Positions 1 through 10,001 are shown, counted from the first letter of the stretch. The stretch: 16,981 bases of DNA from an uncultured Gemmatimonadota bacterium (GCA_946480295.1 CAMLIT010000093.1:1-16981); one strand, 5' to 3'. Numbers and translations are program-made. The notes: generated by a model not told the origin, from the letters alone.

Positions 1-2298
<2,298 letters not shown>

Positions 2299-2301
2299 GT
2301 C

Positions 2302-2583
2302 GTGGTCATCGGAGTGCGCTCCTTCGAGCTCCACGTCGCGGGGGCGCACTCGCTCAAGGACAAGCGGTCCGTCGTGAAGAGCCTCCGCGACCGCCTGCAT
2401 AACGAGTTCAACGTCTCGGTGGCGGAGACGGGGCACAACGACGCCTGGCAGACGGCCGAGCTCACCGTCTGCATCGTCTCCACGGATCGGCGGCACGCCG
2501 ATTCCGTCCTCACCGCGGTGGACCGCTTCATCGAGAGCAATCCGCTCTGTCGCATCGTGGATTCCGCGACGAGCTTCCTCTAG
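2302..2583 (+). CDS. ylxP: DUF503 / YlxP-family small protein
   Basis: This 93-residue protein starts at a GTG 3 nt after the infB stop. It matches the DUF503 (YlxP) family: an N-terminal strand, the conserved HSLKDKRSVVKSLRDR segment (residues 17-32), a central segment VAETGHNDAWQTAEL, and a C-terminal helix ending in the DSATSFL region. Family length is about 90-100 residues, so it looks complete. YlxP genes sit between infB and rbfA in many bacteria and are thought to act in ribosome maturation or RNA binding, but the precise role is unclear. Tight spacing implies cotranscription with infB. There is no obvious Shine-Dalgarno, so translation may be coupled to infB termination. Confidence 0.93.
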   Translation: MVIGVRSFELHVAGAHSLKDKRSVVKSLRDRLHNEFNVSVAETGHNDAWQTAELTVCIVSTDRRHADSVLTAVDRFIESNPLCRIVDSATSFL

Positions 2584-2584
2584 C

Positions 2585-2611
2585 GCGCCGGCGGGCCTCG
2601 CCCGCCGGCGC
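2585..2611 (+). other. GC-rich intergenic hairpin between ylxP and rbfA
   Basis: A perfect 11-bp inverted repeat starts 2 nt after the ylxP stop: GCGCCGGCGGG (2585-2595), loop CCTCG, CCCGCCGGCGC (2601-2611). No T-run follows, so it is not a canonical intrinsic terminator. It may protect mRNA 3' ends, attenuate transcription, or reduce translation coupling to rbfA (ATG at 2625). The structure is plain in the sequence; its function is inference. Confidence 0.55.
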
Positions 2612-2624
2612 CCGCCAGCAGCCG

Positions 2625-3008
2625 ATGCCGCCAGACAAACGCCGTCCAGATCGAGTCGCCGAGGCCATCCGCGAGGAGGTCGCGACCTTCCTCACCGAGA
2701 ACGCGAAGGATCCGCGCATCACCGGCCTCGTCACCGTCACCGCGGTCGAGGTCTCCCGCGACCTGCGCCACGCGCGCGTGTTCGTGAGCATCTACGGCGA
2801 CGACGCCGCGCGCGCCGCCACCCTCGAGGGGCTCGCCAGCCTCGCCAGCCACCTCCGGCCGGTCATCGGCCGCCGCCTGCGCCTGCGCCTCGCGCCGGAG
2901 ATCCAGTTCCGGCTCGACGAGAGCGTCGCGCGCGCCGCGCGCATCGACGCGCTGCTCGCCAGCATCAAGGAGGATTGCCCTGCGGCCGACGACGAGCGGG
3001 ACGAGTGA
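2625..3008 (+). CDS. rbfA: 30S ribosome-binding factor A
   Basis: RbfA is a single KH-fold protein that binds immature 30S subunits and assists late 16S rRNA 5'-end maturation. The 127-residue product has the family signature DPRITGLVTVTAVEVSRDL (residues 29-47), followed by the HARVFVSIYG strand and the LRLRLAPEIQFRLDES segment, in the usual order. Length is typical (110-135). The ATG at 2625 is chosen because the preceding 41 nt are a non-coding hairpin region. The 3' end overlaps the possible upstream extension of truB. The infB-ylxP-rbfA-truB context is classical, so identity is secure. Confidence 0.96.
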   Translation: MPPDKRRPDRVAEAIREEVATFLTENAKDPRITGLVTVTAVEVSRDLRHARVFVSIYGDDAARAATLEGLASLASHLRPVIGRRLRLRLAPEIQFRLDESVARAARIDALLASIKEDCPAADDERDE

Positions 3009-3012
3009 CGGC

Positions 3013-3852
3013 GTGCTCCTCGTCGACAAGCCGGCGGGCCTGACCTCGCACGACGTCGTCGCTCGCGCCCGCAGGGCGCTCGGCACGAGCCGCATCGGTC
3101 ACGCCGGCACGCTGGATCCCTTCGCCACCGGCCTGCTCGTCCTCCTCGTCGGCCGGGCCACGCGGCTGCTCCCGTACCTCGACGCCGAACCGAAGGTCTA
3201 CGATGCCACGATCCGCTTCGGCGCCGAGACCACGACCGACGACTGCACGGGCGAGGTCGCGCGGGAGGCGCCGCTGCCAGACGAGGCGGCGGTGGGCGCG
3301 GGCATGCGCGCCCTCACCGGCGACGTCGACCAGGTGCCGCCCGCGTTTTCCGCCAAGAAGGTCGCGGGCCGACGCGCCTACGCGGCCGCGCGTCGCGGCG
3401 AGTCCGTCGACCTCGCGCCCGTGCGGGTGACGGTGCACTCGTGGACCGTGCGCCGCCGCACGCCGGCCGAGCTGGATGCGACCATCGTCTGCGGGGGCGG
3501 CACCTACATCCGCGCCCTCGCCCGCGATCTCGGCCGGCTCGCGGGGAGCGCTGCCCATCTCACCACGCTGCGCCGCACGCGCAGCGGCAGCTTCTCCGTC
3601 GCCGACGCGCTGTCCATGGACGCGCTCGACGCCGCCCCCTCGGCCCTCCTCCCCATGCGCCGCGCCGTGGCGCCGCTTCCGACCCAGGTCGTGGATGCCG
3701 ACGAGCTGCGCCGCATCGGCCACGGCAACCCGGTGGCGGCGCGCGTCGACGGCCACCGCGTCACCCTGCTCGATCCGGCCGGCGACCTCGTCGCCGTCGC
3801 CGAGCGGAGCGGCGACTCACTCCAGCCGCGCGTCGTGCTCCGCGATGCCTGA
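3013..3852 (+). CDS. truB: tRNA pseudouridine(55) synthase TruB
   Basis: TruB isomerises U55 to pseudouridine in the T-loop of tRNAs. From the GTG at 3013 it is 279 residues. It has motif I LLVDKPAGLTSHDVV (2-16), the catalytic motif GHAGTLDP with nucleophile Asp35, and later family motifs such as QVPPAFSAKKV, the GTYIRALARDLG motif and C-terminal LRRTRSG. The frame is open upstream, and the family normally has Asn/Asp-Gly just before VLL. That Asp-Gly is encoded at 3007-3012, so translation may begin further upstream: a strong AAGGAGG at 2967-2973 sits 6 nt before an in-frame CTG at 2980. A GTG start is the conservative call. The 3' end overlaps ribF by 8 nt. Confidence 0.96.
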   Translation: MLLVDKPAGLTSHDVVARARRALGTSRIGHAGTLDPFATGLLVLLVGRATRLLPYLDAEPKVYDATIRFGAETTTDDCTGEVAREAPLPDEAAVGAGMRALTGDVDQVPPAFSAKKVAGRRAYAAARRGESVDLAPVRVTVHSWTVRRRTPAELDATIVCGGGTYIRALARDLGRLAGSAAHLTTLRRTRSGSFSVADALSMDALDAAPSALLPMRRAVAPLPTQVVDADELRRIGHGNPVAARVDGHRVTLLDPAGDLVAVAERSGDSLQPRVVLRDA

Positions 3853-4777
3853 CCGCCATCACCCCGGCCTGCCCGCGACGGGGCAGGGCACCATCGTGAC
3901 CGTCGGCACCTTCGACGGCGTGCACTGTGGCCACCGCGACCTCCTCGCCCGACTCGTCGAGCGTGCGCGGGCGGCCGGCAGGCCGTCGCTCGTCCTGACC
4001 TTCAGCCCGCATCCGCTGGAGGTCGTCAATCCCGCCGACGCCCCGCTCCTCCTCAGCGTCGGCGACGAGAAGCTGGACGCCATCGTGGACTTCGGCGTCG
4101 ACTACGTCGTCGTCCTCCCCTTCACGCGGACCCTCGCCAGCTTCACCCCCGACGAATTCGTGCACGAGCTCCTGATCGCGCGATACGACATGCGCGAGCT
4201 GTTCATCGGCTACGATCACGGACTCGGTCGCGGGCGAACCGGCACCGTGGACTACCTGCGCTCGCTCGGCGAACGCGGCGGCTTTCCCGTCCACGTCGCG
4301 CCCGCCGTGCAGGGGCCGGACGGCGCGCCGATCTCGTCCACGGCGATCAGGCGCGCGATCGGCGAGGCCGATCTCGAGCGAGCCGCTGGCGCACTCGGCA
4401 CTAGTTACTGGTTCCGCGGCCGCGTCGTCCCGGGGAGCCAGCGGGGGCGGGCGCTCGGCTTCCCGACCCTGAATCTGGCGCTGCCGTCGCCGCGGAAGCT
4501 TCTTCCGCCCGAAGGTGTATACGCCGTGCGGGCTCGGACGCCGCGCGGCAGCTATGGCGGGATGATGAACCTCGGACCACGGCCCACCTTCGACGACCAG
4601 GCGCTGGCGCTCGAGGTTCACCTCTTCGATGCGGTCGGCGACTGGTATGGCGTCGACGTCCGCGTCGAGTTCGTCGCGCGGCTCCGGGACACCGTCCGGT
4701 TCTCGAGCCCGGGGGCGCTGGTCGAGCAGCTTCATCGCGACGCCGAGGCTGCCCGGCGCGCGTTGACTGAACTCTAG
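3845..4777 (+). CDS. ribF: Bifunctional riboflavin kinase / FAD synthetase
   Basis: RibF phosphorylates riboflavin to FMN and adenylates FMN to FAD. The 310-residue product has the nucleotidyltransferase module first: [10 protein letters not shown] (21-30), FSPHP (53-57), and the SSTAIRR motif (164-170). The riboflavin-kinase module follows: [11 protein letters not shown] (201-211), PEGVYAVRA, and the GPRPTF motif. The ATG at 3845 lies inside the last codons of truB (8-nt overlap) and places the GTFDG motif at the usual distance from the N-terminus. Length is typical (about 300-320). Coupled translation with truB is likely. Its last codons carry the promoter proposed for secDF. Confidence 0.97.
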   Translation: MPDRHHPGLPATGQGTIVTVGTFDGVHCGHRDLLARLVERARAAGRPSLVLTFSPHPLEVVNPADAPLLLSVGDEKLDAIVDFGVDYVVVLPFTRTLASFTPDEFVHELLIARYDMRELFIGYDHGLGRGRTGTVDYLRSLGERGGFPVHVAPAVQGPDGAPISSTAIRRAIGEADLERAAGALGTSYWFRGRVVPGSQRGRALGFPTLNLALPSPRKLLPPEGVYAVRARTPRGSYGGMMNLGPRPTFDDQALALEVHLFDAVGDWYGVDVRVEFVARLRDTVRFSSPGALVEQLHRDAEAARRALTEL

Positions 4778-4791
4778 CGCCGCCTTAGGCT
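4763..4791 (+). promoter_or_regulatory. Predicted sigma70-type promoter for secDF
   Basis: TTGACT (4763-4768), a 17-nt spacer, and TAGGCT (4786-4791) form a good vegetative promoter pattern. The -35 overlaps the final ribF codons. Transcription would start near 4798, giving a leader of about 35 nt before the secD ATG at 4833. Only pattern matching supports it. Confidence 0.55.
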
Positions 4792-4832
4792 TAAAGGTTC
4801 TCCAGAACTCACCACCTCCTCCCTGCAGTCGA

Positions 4833-6515
4833 ATGTCCAACCTGAAGTATCGGCTCGCCCTCATCGCGGCGCTCTGCGTCGTTTCCGTGTGGGCGCTGTT
4901 CCCGCGCAACGTGACCACACGTCAGCGCGATCCGGTGACCGGGGTCATGCACGACGTCGTCGTGCGGCGCGTGCCCCTGCGGAAGGGACTCGACCTGCAG
5001 GGGGGGATGTACCTCGCCCTCGAGCCCGACCTCTCGAAGCAGCCGATTCCGGCGGACAAGATCCCCGACGCCGTGGACCGCGCGCTGAAGACCGTCCGCA
5101 CGCGTATCGAGGGACTGGGCGTCTCCGAGCCGGTGATTCAGAAGGCCGGCAACGATCGCATCATCGTGCAGCTCCCCGGCATCACCGATCAGGAGCGCGC
5201 GAAGCAGATCGTCGAGGAGCAGGCCTTCCTCGAGTTCCAGATCACCGACAAGACCCAGGCGCTGGAGAAGAGCCTCTCGCGCTTCGACGACATCATCCGG
5301 TCGAAGGGGCTCGCCGCCGCCGCGCCCGGTCAGCCGGCTGCCGCGCCGGCCGCCAAGGGCATCCAGGGGCTGCTGACGACCGATACCGCGAAGAAGGCGG
5401 GGACGAAAGACACCACGAAGGCGGCCAAGGACACGAGCGCCGCCGACACCTCGCTCGTCGGCCGCGCCGGTCCCTTCTCCAGCCTCATCCAGCAGGGTGG
5501 GATGGCCGGCGAGTACTTCGTCGCGTCGAAGGACGTGCCGCGGCTCAAGCAGTACCTCGCCTTGCGGGAGATCCAGAACGCCATGCCCCCGGGCAAGGAG
5601 CTCCACTTCGGCAACGACTCGACCGTCATCCAGGGGGCGACGTACCGGTCGCTCTACATGGTCGACTCCAAGCCGATCATCACCGGTGATGCCCTCAAGG
5701 ATGCGCGCCCCAACCAGTCGCCGACCGACGGCACCATCGTCGAGTTCGAGCTGAACAACGAGGGCGCCCGCAAGTTCCGGCAGGAGACGGGCCGCCATAT
5801 CGGTGACTACATGGCCATCGTTCTCGACGGCACGGTCATGGGCCGTCCGCCGGTGATCGAGAGCGCCATCGGTGCGCGCGGCCAGATCACGATGGGCGGC
5901 AAGGGCATCCAGGACGCCCAGGACCTCGCCCTCGTCCTGCGCGCCGGCGCGCTCCCTGTGCCGCTGCGCATCGCCGAGGTCCGCAACATCGGCCCGAGCC
6001 TCGGCGCCGACTCCATCCGGCAGGGGATGACGGCCGGCGTGATCTCGATCCTGCTCGTGGTCATCATCATGATCGGCTACTACCGGTTCTCGGGCGTGCT
6101 CGCCGTCGGCGGCCTCGCGCTCTACGTGCTCTACACGCTCGCCATGCTCGCCGGCTTCGACGCGGTGCTCACCCTCCCCGGGCTCGCCGGCTTCGTCCTC
6201 TCCATCGGCATGGCGGTCGACTCCAACGTGCTGATCTTCGAGCGCATCCGTGAGGAGCTGGAGCGCGGCAAGACCGTACGCACGTCGATCGACGAGGGCT
6301 TCCGGCACGCCATGCCCGCGATCGTCGACTCCAACGTCTCGACGATCCTCACGGCCGCCGTGCTCTATCAGTACGGCAGCGGCCCGGTGAAGGGCTTCGC
6401 CGTGACCCTCATCGCCGGTATCGTCGCCTCGCTCGTGACCTCGATCTTCGTCGTCCGCACCTTCTACCTCCTGTGGCTCAACCGCTCGCGCGGCGCCCAG
6501 ACGTTGAGCATCTAA
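4833..6515 (+). CDS. secD: Protein translocase subunit SecD
   Basis: SecD, with SecF, uses proton motive force to help pull secreted proteins across the inner membrane after SecYEG/SecA. The 560-residue product has an N-terminal membrane helix (about 6-24) and the P1 start motif [15 protein letters not shown]. The large periplasmic region contains a low-complexity Ala/Thr/Lys segment around residues 155-210. The P1 head motif [11 protein letters not shown] follows, then [17 protein letters not shown], and five C-terminal membrane helices with the conserved [17 protein letters not shown] motif (459-475, Asp463). The ATG at 4833 puts the first helix right at the N-terminus, as in the family. 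There is no clear Shine-Dalgarno. The stop overlaps the secF start (TAATG). Confidence 0.97.
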   Translation: MSNLKYRLALIAALCVVSVWALFPRNVTTRQRDPVTGVMHDVVVRRVPLRKGLDLQGGMYLALEPDLSKQPIPADKIPDAVDRALKTVRTRIEGLGVSEPVIQKAGNDRIIVQLPGITDQERAKQIVEEQAFLEFQITDKTQALEKSLSRFDDIIRSKGLAAAAPGQPAAAPAAKGIQGLLTTDTAKKAGTKDTTKAAKDTSAADTSLVGRAGPFSSLIQQGGMAGEYFVASKDVPRLKQYLALREIQNAMPPGKELHFGNDSTVIQGATYRSLYMVDSKPIITGDALKDARPNQSPTDGTIVEFELNNEGARKFRQETGRHIGDYMAIVLDGTVMGRPPVIESAIGARGQITMGGKGIQDAQDLALVLRAGALPVPLRIAEVRNIGPSLGADSIRQGMTAGVISILLVVIIMIGYYRFSGVLAVGGLALYVLYTLAMLAGFDAVLTLPGLAGFVLSIGMAVDSNVLIFERIREELERGKTVRTSIDEGFRHAMPAIVDSNVSTILTAAVLYQYGSGPVKGFAVTLIAGIVASLVTSIFVVRTFYLLWLNRSRGAQTLSI

Positions 6516-7537
6516 TGCTGCGCATCCTTCACGACACCCGCTACGACTTCATCAAGTACTGGAAGCACGCCGCGATCTCGACGATCGTCTTCATCGTCGC
6601 CGGGCTCGTGCTCCTGGGTGTGCACCGGGCGCGCACTGGCGTGTGGCTGAACGAGAGCATCGAGTTCACCGGCGGTACGCTCATGCAGCTCCACTTCCGG
6701 ACGCCGCCGAAGGCGGACGACATCCGGGCGACCGTGGACCGGGCGGGCTATCCGGGCGCCGAGATCACCGAGTTCGGCGATCCGAACGACTACACCGTGC
6801 GCGCCCAGCCGCGCGTCCAGAGCGACGTCACCGTCGCCACGAGCGACAGCGCCGCCAAGCAGATCGAGGCCGTGCTCCACCAGCGCTTCGGTGACACGAC
6901 CCAGGTGAAGGTCCTCCGCTCCGAGTTCGTCGGTCCGCGCGTCGGCGCCGAGCTGCGCACGAAGGCGATCACGGCGATCCTGATCTCCTTCCTCGTGACG
7001 CTGGCCTATCTCGCCTTCCGCTTCGAGTGGCGCTTCGGTCTCGCCGCCGTCATCGCGACCGCGCACGACATCCTCACCACCTTCGCGTTCCTCGCGATGC
7101 TGCGGCTGGAGATCTCGCTCACCGTCGTCGCGGCCATCCTCACCGTCATCGGGTACTCGCTCAACGACACGATCATCATCTTCGATCGCGTCCGCGAGAA
7201 CCTGAAGAAGCAGCGACGGGAGACGCTGCGTGAGGTGCTCAACCGCTCGATCAACGAGACGCTGCCGCGGTCCATCCTGACGCACACCACGACCTTCGCC
7301 GCCACGATGGCGCTGCTGCTGTTCGCCGGCGAGGTGATCCGGCCGTTCTCGTGGATCATGGCGTTCGGTATCTTCACCGGTACGTTCAGCTCCATCTACG
7401 TCGCCGGCGCCATCCTCATCTGGATCGAGCGCAAGTGGCCCCGCAAGACCACCGGGACGACGAAGGGCGCGGCCCGGGCCGTGGCCGAGGAGCGGCGGCG
7501 CGCCCGCACGACCGACACCGTCATCGCCAGCCGCTAG
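6515..7537 (+). CDS. secF: Protein translocase subunit SecF
   Basis: SecF is the partner of SecD in the SecDF export motor. The ATG at 6515 overlaps the secD TAA by one base, giving a 340-residue protein. It has a first membrane helix at about 18-38, the periplasmic IEFTGGTLMQLHF motif, the SEFVGPRVGAEL motif leading into helix 2, and the conserved GYSLNDTIIIFDRVREN motif (213-229, Asp218), with further helices to about residue 310. The C-terminal tail is basic (Lys/Arg-rich). Length and topology fit SecF. A longer upstream reading frame exists, but it would overlap secD more deeply and adds nothing conserved. It is very probably cotranscribed and translationally coupled with secD. Confidence 0.97.
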   Translation: MLRILHDTRYDFIKYWKHAAISTIVFIVAGLVLLGVHRARTGVWLNESIEFTGGTLMQLHFRTPPKADDIRATVDRAGYPGAEITEFGDPNDYTVRAQPRVQSDVTVATSDSAAKQIEAVLHQRFGDTTQVKVLRSEFVGPRVGAELRTKAITAILISFLVTLAYLAFRFEWRFGLAAVIATAHDILTTFAFLAMLRLEISLTVVAAILTVIGYSLNDTIIIFDRVRENLKKQRRETLREVLNRSINETLPRSILTHTTTFAATMALLLFAGEVIRPFSWIMAFGIFTGTFSSIYVAGAILIWIERKWPRKTTGTTKGAARAVAEERRRARTTDTVIASR

Positions 7538-7553
7538 CCTCCAGCCCTCTTCG

Positions 7554-7581
7554 ACCGCCGCGGCGTCCTCGCCGCGGCGGT
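7554..7581 (+). terminator. GC-rich stem-loop after secF, possible terminator
   Basis: A 12-bp perfect stem, ACCGCCGCGGCG (7554-7565) and CGCCGCGGCGGT (7570-7581), is closed by loop TCCT. It begins 16 nt after the secF stop and ends 10 nt before the tatD start. Only TT follows, so it is not a strong intrinsic terminator; it could be a weak or Rho-assisted terminator or an mRNA-stabilising element. The inverted repeat is certain, the function is not. Confidence 0.5.
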
Positions 7582-7591
7582 TCGCGCGTAA

Positions 7592-8380
7592 ATGGCGCAC
7601 TTCATCGACAGCCATGCCCACCTCGCCGATCCGGCATTCGACGCGGATCGCGAGCAGGTCATCGAGCGCGCGCGCCTCACCGGCGCGCGCGCTGTCGTCT
7701 GCATCGGCGAGTCCCTCGCCGCCGCGGCGCGCGCCCGGGCGATCGCCGTCGCGCACCCGGGCTTCGTCTGGTTCACGGCGGGCATCCACCCGCACGACGC
7801 CGCCGGCTTCGATCCGCTGCGCGATCCCGCCGCCATCGCCGAGGAGGTGCGGCAGGGCGCGGTCGCCATCGGCGAGTGCGGCCTCGACTACCACTACGAC
7901 CACTCGCCTCGCGAGCTCCAGCGCCGCGCCTTCGCCGCGCAGCTCGCCCTCGCCCGCGACCTCGGCAGGCCGGTCGTCGTGCACACGCGCGAGGCCGAGG
8001 ACGACACGCGCGCCATGATCGAGGAGGCCGGCGCCGCCGGAGCGCGCGGCGTCCTCCACTGCTACACGGGCTCGCACGCCCTCGCCGAGCGCGCGCTCGC
8101 CGTCGGCTGGTACGTCTCGTTCAGCGGCATCGTGACCTTCAGGAAGTGGGACGACGACGCCCTCGTCCGGCTCGTGCCGGGGGACCGCCTCCTCGCCGAG
8201 TCCGACTCGCCCTACCTCGCCCCCGTGCCGCACCGCGGCAAGCGGAACGAGCCGGCGTGGGTCAGCCTCACGGTGGCGCGCCTCGCCGCCGCGCGCGGTG
8301 AGGATCCCGCCGCCCTCGGCGAGCAGGTGGCGGCCAACGCGGCGCGCCTCTTCGGGCTGGCGATCCCGGCCGGGCGCTGA
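7592..8380 (+). CDS. tatD: TatD-family metal-dependent hydrolase (DNase)
   Basis: TatD proteins are metal-dependent nucleases of the amidohydrolase (TIM-barrel) superfamily, linked to DNA repair and degradation. The 262-residue product carries all expected ligands in order: DSHAHL (His8, His10), [13 protein letters not shown] (Glu95), HTREA (His131), HCYTG (His156), and SDSPYL (Asp205), followed by the family tail motif [10 protein letters not shown]. Length is typical (about 255-265). The ATG at 7592 places the HxH motif at the usual N-terminal position. There is no clear Shine-Dalgarno. It is separated from secF by a hairpin and from ridA by about 97 nt. Confidence 0.96.
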   Translation: MAHFIDSHAHLADPAFDADREQVIERARLTGARAVVCIGESLAAAARARAIAVAHPGFVWFTAGIHPHDAAGFDPLRDPAAIAEEVRQGAVAIGECGLDYHYDHSPRELQRRAFAAQLALARDLGRPVVVHTREAEDDTRAMIEEAGAAGARGVLHCYTGSHALAERALAVGWYVSFSGIVTFRKWDDDALVRLVPGDRLLAESDSPYLAPVPHRGKRNEPAWVSLTVARLAAARGEDPAALGEQVAANAARLFGLAIPAGR

Positions 8381-8381
8381 G

Positions 8382-8387
8382 TACAAT
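8382..8387 (+). promoter_or_regulatory. Possible -10 element upstream of ridA-selD
   Basis: TACAAT starts 2 nt after the tatD stop and is close to the TATAAT consensus. No convincing -35 lies 16-18 nt upstream, so the call is weak. If used, the leader to ridA would be about 80 nt and would include a small CTGGCC/GGCCAG hairpin (8444-8459). The 97-nt gap after tatD is compatible with a new transcription unit. Confidence 0.3.
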
Positions 8388-8477
8388 CCCTCGTCGCTCG
8401 CGCAGCGGCACCTCGTTCCCGCAGCTTCGCTTTCGTCGTCATCCTGGCCATCAGGCCAGCTACTCGAGGACAGGGCA

Positions 8478-8861
8478 GTGGCATCCAGGACGATCCAGAC
8501 CGAGAAGGCCCCCGCCGCGATCGGCCCGTACTCTCAGGCCACCGTCGCGAACGGGTTCGTGTTCACGGCGGGCCAGATCCCCATCGATCCCGTCAGCGGC
8601 CACATCGTGAACGGCGGCATCGTGCCGCAGACCGAGCGCGTGCTCGAGAGTCTCCGCGCCGTCCTCGAGGCCGCGGGCGCGACCTTCGCCGATGTCGTGA
8701 AGACCACCGTCTACCTCAACGACATGAACGATTTCCCGACCGTGAACGAGACGTACGCGAAGGCCTTCGGCCAGTCGCGGCCGGCGCGCTCCACCGTCCA
8801 GGTGGCGGCGCTCCCGCGCGGGGTGCTCGTCGAGATCGACGCGATCGCCGTGGTGAAGTGA
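8478..8861 (+). CDS. ridA: RidA-family enamine/imine deaminase
   Basis: RidA (YjgF/YER057c/UK114 family) hydrolyses reactive 2-aminoacrylate and related imines to keto acids and ammonia. The GTG at 8478 is chosen because it has a CGAGGA Shine-Dalgarno 7 nt upstream and yields 127 residues, the normal RidA length; the frame stays open upstream to 8298 but that part is not RidA-like. Visible motifs are the IGPYSQA motif near the N-terminus, [22 protein letters not shown], and [21 protein letters not shown] with the carboxylate-binding Arg at position 104 (Arg105 in E. coli). Its stop overlaps the selD start (GTGA), implying coupling. Confidence 0.95.
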   Translation: MASRTIQTEKAPAAIGPYSQATVANGFVFTAGQIPIDPVSGHIVNGGIVPQTERVLESLRAVLEAAGATFADVVKTTVYLNDMNDFPTVNETYAKAFGQSRPARSTVQVAALPRGVLVEIDAIAVVK

Positions 8862-9901
8862 GCACGAATCCGACCAGGTCCGAGCTCTTCCGCCTCACCA
8901 GCTTCGCGCGCTGCGCGGGGTGAGCGGCCAAGTTGGGTCCGGGCGACCTGTCGCGCGCCCTCGCGGCGCTCCCCACCCGGACCGATCCCCGCCTCGTCGT
9001 CGGTCGCGAGACCTTCGATGACGCGGGGGTCTTCGTCGTGTCCGACGACCTCGCGCTCGTTCAGACGGTGGACTTCTTCGCGCCCATCGTGGACGACCCG
9101 TACACGTTCGGCCAGATCGCCGCGGCCAACGCGCTGTCCGACGTGTACGCCATGGGCGGGGAGCCCCTCACGGCGCTGAACATCGTCGGCTTTCCCTCGG
9201 GCAAGCTGCCCCTCGAGGTGCTCACGGACATCCTGCGCGGCGGGCAGGACAAGGTGCACGAGGCGGGCGCCCTGGTCGTCGGTGGCCACAGCATCATCGA
9301 CGAGGAGCTCAAGTTCGGGCTCGCCGTCACCGGCCGGGCCGACCCGCGTCACCTGCTCAGCAACGCCTCCGCGCGCCCCGGCGATCGGCTCGTGCTCACC
9401 AAGCCGCTCGGCACGGGCCTCCTCGCCACCGCCGCCAAACGAGAAGCGCTCGCGCCGTCGCTCGTCGATGTCCTGTACGACACCATGCGGTCGCTCAACG
9501 GCCCGGCGAGTCGCGCCGCGCTCCGCGTCGGGGCGCGGTGCGCCACGGACATCACCGGCTTCGGCCTGCTGGGGCACGCATCGCACATCGCGCGTGCGAG
9601 CCAGGTCACGCTCGTCGTCACGCTGTCGGCGCTGCCGGTGCTCCCCGGGGCGCGCGAGGCCGCCGCGAGCGGCGTGCGCACGGGCGGGGCGGAGCGCAAC
9701 GACGACTATCTCGCCGGGCGCGTGGAGTGGGGACGCGCCGCCGAGGCGGAGCGCGCGCTGCTCCTCGATCCGCAGACGTCGGGCGGGCTGCTCGTCGCCG
9801 TCCCGCCCGCGCGGACGGCCGAGTATCTTTCGCTCGTGCCCGGCGCCGTGGAGATCGGTGAGGTCGTGCCGGCCGGGAACTTCGGTCTCGTGCTTGCGTA
9901 G
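8858..9901 (+). CDS. selD: Selenide, water dikinase with in-frame UGA (Sec22)
   Basis: SelD makes selenophosphate, the selenium donor for Sec-tRNA and other selenium products, from selenide and ATP. Translated from the GTG at 8858 (overlapping the ridA stop as GTGA), the N-terminus reads [12 protein letters not shown], then TGA (8921-8923), then AAKLGPGDL. This places the TGA at codon 22, the catalytic Cys/Sec site, with the essential Lys three residues on (Lys25; compare Cys17/Lys20 in E. coli). Downstream are AIRS-type ATP-binding and C-terminal domains, with [19 protein letters not shown], the [11 protein letters not shown] segment and the [10 protein letters not shown] motif. Read-through length is 347 residues, normal for the family; starting at the downstream TTG (8933) gives 322 and loses the active site. 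A SECIS candidate and selC next door support Sec insertion. Confidence 0.93.
8921..8950 (+). promoter_or_regulatory. UGA-Sec codon and candidate bacterial SECIS
   Basis: The TGA at 8921-8923 is followed by a stem-loop within the selD coding sequence. GGTC (8936-8939) pairs with GACC (8945-8948), and two wobble pairs extend the base (8934/8950 and 8935/8949). The apical loop is CGGGC (8940-8944). There are 16 nt between UGA and loop, and a G is the second loop base. Both fit the known bacterial SECIS pattern (spacing about 16-37 nt, a G in the first two loop bases). It would bind SelB. The pairing is visible; the function is inference. Confidence 0.6.
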
Positions 9902-9904
9902 CCT

Positions 9905-10001
9905 GGGAGTGGATGGGGCCTGGTGGCTTCCGCGGTCTTCAAAACCGTTGTGACCTGACTATGTCGGGTCGGGTGGGTTCGATTCCCATACACTCCCGCC
10001 A
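9905..10001 (+). tRNA. selC: tRNA-Sec (anticodon TCA)
   Basis: This 97-nt gene has the hallmarks of bacterial selenocysteine tRNA. The anticodon TCA is at 9939-9941 in loop CTTCAAA. The D-stem is 6 bp with a 4-nt loop (GGGGCC/GGCTTC around TGGT). The long variable arm has a 7-bp stem GACCTGA/TCGGGTC and loop CTATG. The T-arm is GTGGG-TTCGATT-CCCAT. The acceptor GGGAGTG/CACTCCC has a G opposite A at the eighth position, discriminator G9998 and an encoded CCA (9999-10001). It begins 3 nt after the selD stop with no promoter in between, so it is probably processed from the ridA-selD transcript. It decodes UGA with SelA, SelB and SelD; selA and selB are not in the window. Confidence 0.97.

Noticed and set aside
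6512..8386. A 624-codon open frame on the minus strand opposite secF and tatD
   Set aside because: It is antisense to two well-recognised genes, is dominated by Arg/Gly/Glu/Asp as expected from GC-rich codon shadows, and has no recognisable domain. The same applies to minus-strand frames at 4809-6308, 3761-4918, 825-1901 and 14785-15996.
8933..9901. selD starting at TTG 8933
   Set aside because: It removes the active-site Cys/Sec and essential Lys, and the SelD-like sequence continues upstream through the TGA.
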